Positions 59,351 through 64,000 of a DNA stretch of 64,000 nucleotides are shown here, piece by piece. Below the pieces are notes generated by a model. It did no database searches, was not told the DNA's origin, and saw nothing but the letters and a program-made list of their open reading frames with translations. How positions within the stretch are numbered: position 1 is the stretch's first letter; the number at the start of each line of letters is the position of its first letter. Made by a program: the position numbers and the translations under genes. Source of the stretch: Cylindrobasidium torrendii FP15055 ss-10 (lineage: Eukaryota > Basidiomycota > Agaricomycetes > Agaricales > Physalacriaceae); NCBI GenBank assembly GCA_000934385.1, contig KN880485.1, positions 62,001 to 126,000 on the forward strand, given 5' to 3'.

Positions 59351-61059
59351 TCATTGTTGTTCTTCATCTGTCGGCGTGATATTCTTTATCCAGGCGCCAA
59401 TGGCCCCAAGGAAACCTTCGTGTCGAAGGAAAAGCGCGCGCTTGGTGCCCTTGCTCCAGAAACGGATGGCGTAGGATAATGTTGATATGGTAGCGGCGTG
59501 GCCTGACAGCATGATCAGCAGTGTACATCTTGGGCGAATGTTGGATATGTACCTCGGATGAAGCAACCCCCAAAGTATATCCTTTCCAGGTTGTACTTCT
59601 CCGCGTTCATGTATCTGTAAAGGTGTCAATGGGGAGAGACTAAGGGCAGGACAACAACGCACGCTATTTGTCCGATGTTATTCGAGATAGCATACAACAA
59701 ACTTCTGCTGATATCCTCTGGAGAGAACACCTTCTTCTCTTTGCCCTTCTTGAACACCTTGCCGAATGAACTGGCAATCATTGTCGACTTGAGTCCGAGC
59801 TTTGAGTAATCCTGGCCGTAGATATCTCCTACGAGCATATCTACCGACGCGTTGTCGCCATTCTCTGAAAACGCCAACATTTCTACAGCATGTAGGGTCA
59901 GGTGACGGCAAGTACGAACACGAGGGAAACACACCATCGAAAGTCGTCGCGGGCGTCAGCAAGCTGAGAAGACCCCAGAGTGTCCCTCCACCGAGACTAG
60001 TGCCAGAAACACGTTCGAATTTGCCGTCTTCATCCACCTTGATAATTGAGACACCTGAACCAATGTTCACAAGCAAGCATGGTAGCTGTGGAGTTGGATT
60101 ATGCTCGAATGTAACCGCATACGATGGGGGATTCGGACTCGGTCGTTCAAATACACCGTCGACGCCGTTCCGTGGGTTTGGATGGGTGACAGACTGGATG
60201 AGCTCGTCCGAAAAGTAGTACACTTCGTCCGGGATGAGAGTAATGAACTTGAGGCCCTCGATAAGACACCCCATTTCGTCTTCCCGTCGAACTTCAACCT
60301 GGAGCTGTCCGTGGAAGAGCTCGTAGAACTTGTGAGCGCCGCCGCCGGTCGCCATGATCTTAACACCCTTGCGCATCTCCGCCAGCGGCACACCGTTGAG
60401 TGCAGCGGACCGCTCGATGAGCTCTTCAATGAAATCCACGCATTCTTGGATATTGTCCGTCTCGAACCGCTCAAAGTTAAGGGAGCCGCCAGGAAAATGT
60501 TGGGACGTGCGTCGAAGCATGGAGTCGCGTGCCAGTCCAGTGCCGTCCAGTCCATTTAGAAAAGTACCATTGGCTGCATCCAATACAAGCGGTGTTAGTG
60601 CACCGTTGAGCTTGATGCCAGAGCTGGACTGGGAGCCCGATGGCGACGCAGGCTCATTTGGTGGGGACAGCGATCGTGGGGTAGAAAGACTGCTGGGGGA
60701 GCTAGAGCCAGCCGTGGCTACCACCGATGGCGAAGACGGTGGATCGGGAGACCGTGTGAAGCAAACGACTTTGGCTAGCGAACCGCCGACCTGGGGGTAG
60801 GGACGTCAACAGATCATAACTTGAGGCGGACTCTACTGCTCACGTCGACGGCAATGTGGGAGACGGGCTCAATGTGGTTGGGCAGGTATATTCCACGACT
60901 GTCTCTGGTCTGCTGAGGATCAATGGTGCGCCAGGCAGCGGGGGGCGGGACACACACCTCCGGTGACTCTTCTTCCAATATTTGCGCACCCCGCGTATCA
61001 ACATGAATCACGCGCGCAGACGGCAATGACGGCGACGCGAGCATAGTAGTAGTCGGCAT
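59351..61059 (-). CDS. pantothenate kinase (eukaryotic type II)
   Basis: Phosphorylates pantothenate, the first and controlling step of coenzyme A synthesis. Exon 1 starts MPTTTMLASPSLPSARVIHV and ends SHIAVD, spliced to VGGSLAKVVCFTRS (phosphate-binding part). The main exon has SLNFERFET, KIMATGGGAHKF, CLLVNIGSGVSIIKVD, and GTSLGGGTLWGLLSLL. After introns come DMLVGDIYGQDYSKLGL, VFSPEDISRSLLYAISNNIGQIA, and the conserved end HAATISTLSYAIRFWSKGTK, RALFLRHEGFLGAIGAW. All family blocks are in order. A Ser/Pro-rich insert of ~80 residues sits between the first two blocks (PSSPSVVATAGSSSPS...), typical of fungal members. Intact. Confidence 0.92.
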
Positions 61060-61377
61060 CGTGTGAGGTCTTCAAAGTAACAAGACAAGATCCGCAGGCA
61101 GACACATCAAAGTTGAAGGGAGCTTTATGGAAGCAGAAGAATGAGACCAGAATGAGACGATTCCGAGACAATTGCTAATCACAAAGTCTTGATGTAGATC
61201 TGCCCCAGGTACTCCCCCCGCACAGTACGTGCCGTTTGCGAACATGCCGGCGTTCACTTCACTCCGTCCTACGCCTCCCCGCTTATTCCCACTCGTTCCA
61301 CTGCAAGTCATCCATCCGGAACGGACCATGTTCCATTCTGCGCGATACCATAAAACAGACAAACACTACATACAGCT
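61060..61377. other. short intergenic region
   Basis: Promoter of pantothenate kinase and 3' region of gamma-COP. Nothing else seen. Confidence 0.5.
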
Positions 61378-64000
61378 CTAACCGCCTACAGCTGCAAGGA
61401 CCAAGTTACATGCCTCCTGCTTCTCTCCTCGCACATTCAATTCTAGTGTAACACCTTGTCCCTTCGCGAACGTCATTCTGCAGCGAGCAAGCACCTTGCC
61501 CCCACCCCCGGACACAATACCAGAGAGATTCAGGGTATGCACCGACGTCGATTGGGGCGCCTCTGTGCCTCCCAATGCCTCCATGTTTAGCACCTCAATG
61601 ATGGAATCACACGCCGCTGCGCAATGAAGTCAGTAGCTGTTGTACAGCAATGAAATACACTCACCCTTCAAGCTTTCCATTGCTGACAACGCAAACGTCT
61701 CGGTCGCGGTCGCACCCCCACGCAGCCTGTCCCACTCGGCACCAAACGTTGTGTAGCTGGGGATAATGTAGTCCCCACCCGCGCTGAGCTCAGCATCTTC
61801 TAGTTGGTACTCATCCTCGTAGCCCTCCTCCTCAGGCTCCCCAGTCGAAGGATCCACTTCCTTGCTCACAAACTTCATGAGGCACGAGAAGGACGCTGTT
61901 GCATACTCCTCAGGGGAATCCCGGGTGAACGATACATATACGATGCTGGGCGATGAGGCGGCAGATAAGCTTGGAACATCCAGAATAAAATCTTCCGTTA
62001 ACCCACAGTCCTCTGACTGTGGGGACATGATGATCACCACATTCTCCAGCACGGTGTCCGGAAGGGTGTTCGACACATTGAACTGTGTAACCGGTTAGCA
62101 TGTTTTGGACGGGTTGGCAGTATGGAACCCACCTGGAAGACAATATGCTCCTTGAAGATATGTTTAACGCACGTAACTTGGTACTCCGTCTCGCTTTCCG
62201 TGAGCTGTGCCGGGCTAGTGCTGCTGTTGACTACGGGGCCGTAGTCCGCAAAGTTCTCCACAGCTGCGAGCTGGGCAGCATATACGGAGCGAGTCTCCTC
62301 GATAGACGGTGGTGGCGGGGCGTCAGACACCTTTGAAGTCGTCGGCACTCCGATGGTGTCGAGTGTACTGGGACCTGCGCGGGATTAGCTTTACCCTCGT
62401 ACAGAAGGAGCAGCCACTCACGAGCAGCATCCTGTGCCGCTTGTGCACGACTGATCTTGGGGACAGCAGATACATCTAGCGGTTCGGCAGCAGCTTCGGG
62501 GTCCTTCACATAAGCTACGAGTTTGGACTCAAGTGCGGCCAGAGAGAATACAGAATCTAGGACACGTAAATCCTTGAGGAATGACGGAGTAAATAGAGCA
62601 CCATACCATCCTTGATGTAAACTTCGGCCAGTGGTTGCGCGGTAAACGTCTTCAAGAAGAGTGCCGCACGGTCCCGGACCTCATCGTCCACATCGTCCAA
62701 ACAGCTAGGTACGATGTGAGCATGCATACGAGCACAAGCTCGAGGGTACTCACCGGTTAAGCAGGACTCCAATGCTGGCGCGGAACTTCTCGTCTGCCGA
62801 GTTCACACCGAACTTGGCAAGTGAGGATACGGCAGCGGCACGAACAGTGGCGTTCTCAAGGACAACGCGATTATAGATAAAGCGGATGAATTTGGTGGGC
62901 TGGGGCGACTTGGGGCCTTCCATGCCAAGAAGGTGCAAAATTCGGACCGACAGTTTTGTGAACTCGCAATCTTCAATGAATTCACAGAGATGGGACAGCG
63001 CCTGCTCCTTGCATTCTCCAATAAACTTGATCATATCAATGATAGCGTCGACAACAGCCCTCTTGAAGTCGTATCCACCCTCGTCGCGGAGTACACCAGA
63101 CAGGAATCCAAGCATCGACGCATGCTTGTTGGGAAATTTGAGGCAGAGAGAGCGAATGGCGTCGACAATAATGACTTTGAATTCGTCGCTGATTTCGGAC
63201 ATGAAGCCAGTAATCGTCTTCATCAGGCGGTCGACTGACGCCTCGTTGCCCGTCTTGAGTAAGGTTGTGATGGCATAAGTGGCAACGCTTCTGTTGGGGT
63301 CGGCGATGAGGGATTCCAGATCTACATTGCAGGCCGCGACGCTCGCAGGGTGAGTGAGGGCGACGGAGGCGAGAGTGCGGGTCGCCGCAAATTTGAGAAC
63401 AGGTTTCGGCGAGGACAGGAATAATTGGAGGACTGAAATGTGCTTTAATACCGAAAGTCAGAGGTTGTGTATCAAGAACGCGCCTGCAATGGGCTTAGAG
63501 AGCTGCGCCGCGGTCACGCCCCGCATCTCGCAAATGATGCGAGCTGCCTCATAATTGACCATGTCACTCTTGTGCCGCAACCAGAACTCAAGCATCTCGA
63601 ATATTTGGCGCTGCATGCTGTGTATAGTTCAATAAACAGAAGTAGAGAGCCAAGAGCCACGCACTTGGGGTCCTCCTCCATAATCTTCGCCGCATACCGA
63701 ATGAGCATGCAAAGCGCCATTGGATTTTTGAGCACCGAGCTCGAACCAGACTTTCCCCCTCCCAACTGCTGGATCATTTTGGTAATAGCCATCCGGTCTT
63801 GCTGACGGATGAGGTAGAGGAGGCCAAGAGCGTGGTATTGTACAATATAACTTGTGGACTGGATCGTCTGGGCCGCCTGCTGGTTGGACGCGTTTCCGCC
63901 AAAGCCAAGGTAGCCACCGCTTGATGCACCGAAAAAGGATGTAGATGCTTTCGCATTGACCGCCTCTTGGGCTTCGTTCACCCAGCGCTTGACGACATCC
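61378..64000 (-). CDS. SEC21: coatomer subunit gamma (COPI), N-terminus cut by window edge
   Basis: Gamma-COP is the large subunit of the COPI vesicle coat that returns proteins from Golgi to ER. The part seen starts inside the helical repeat region ([40 protein letters not shown]). It continues with [61 protein letters not shown] and a linker with [11 protein letters not shown]. The appendage follows ([46 protein letters not shown]) and ends [20 protein letters not shown] before the stop at 61378. Several short introns. Roughly the N-terminal third is missing because the window ends. Confidence 0.93.

Noticed and set aside
1..64000. CRISPR arrays, riboswitches, operons and bacterial-type signals
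   Set aside because: The sequence is eukaryotic with spliced genes. No regularly spaced direct repeats or bacterial expression signals were seen.

Overview
The window is nuclear DNA from a filamentous fungus, most likely a basidiomycete of the Agaricomycotina. The genes are split by many introns of about 45-80 bp with GT..AG borders. The content fits that group: a HET-C incompatibility protein, a TPR-CHAT protein, F-box/leucine-rich genes, a chitin synthase, a filamentous-type Argonaute, a homeodomain protein and a Tc1/mariner-type transposon. A more precise placement (for example Cantharellales) would be a guess. All exon structures were read by eye from the sequence.

Layout. 0.1-3.3 kb: UDP-glucose 4-epimerase (minus) and a small RING-finger protein. 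3.5-13.1 kb: a TPR-CHAT gene, copy A of an unrecognised paralogous family, and a HET-C gene with a glycine-rich tail. 13.8-20 kb: a secreted GH114 glycosidase, copy B of the family, and a chitin synthase. 20-30 kb: three F-box/LRR-like genes, a FAR-17a/AIG1-like membrane protein, a coiled-coil/acidic protein, and copy C. 30-40 kb: two casein kinase I genes, head to head, either side of a 7.6-kb stretch holding a nested transposon. 41-43 kb: copy D and a truncated copy E. 43.9-51.3 kb: CTD phosphatase FCP1 and Argonaute. 51.8-64 kb: a long unrecognised gene, a double-homeodomain protein, pantothenate kinase and the C-terminal part of gamma-COP (Sec21), cut by the window edge.

Most genes are single housekeeping loci with no operon-like linkage. 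Three things stand out. First, a 3,947-bp TA-flanked transposon (33468-37414) has 213-bp inverted repeats and carries a second gene besides its DDE transposase. Second, a same-strand gene family (A-D plus relic E) recurs through 34 kb; its full members have a conserved core, a basic/acidic linker and a coiled-coil tail that I cannot assign to a known family. Third, the 3.5-13 kb interval places a CHAT protease-like gene and HET-C, two cell-death or recognition-related families, on either side of copy A.
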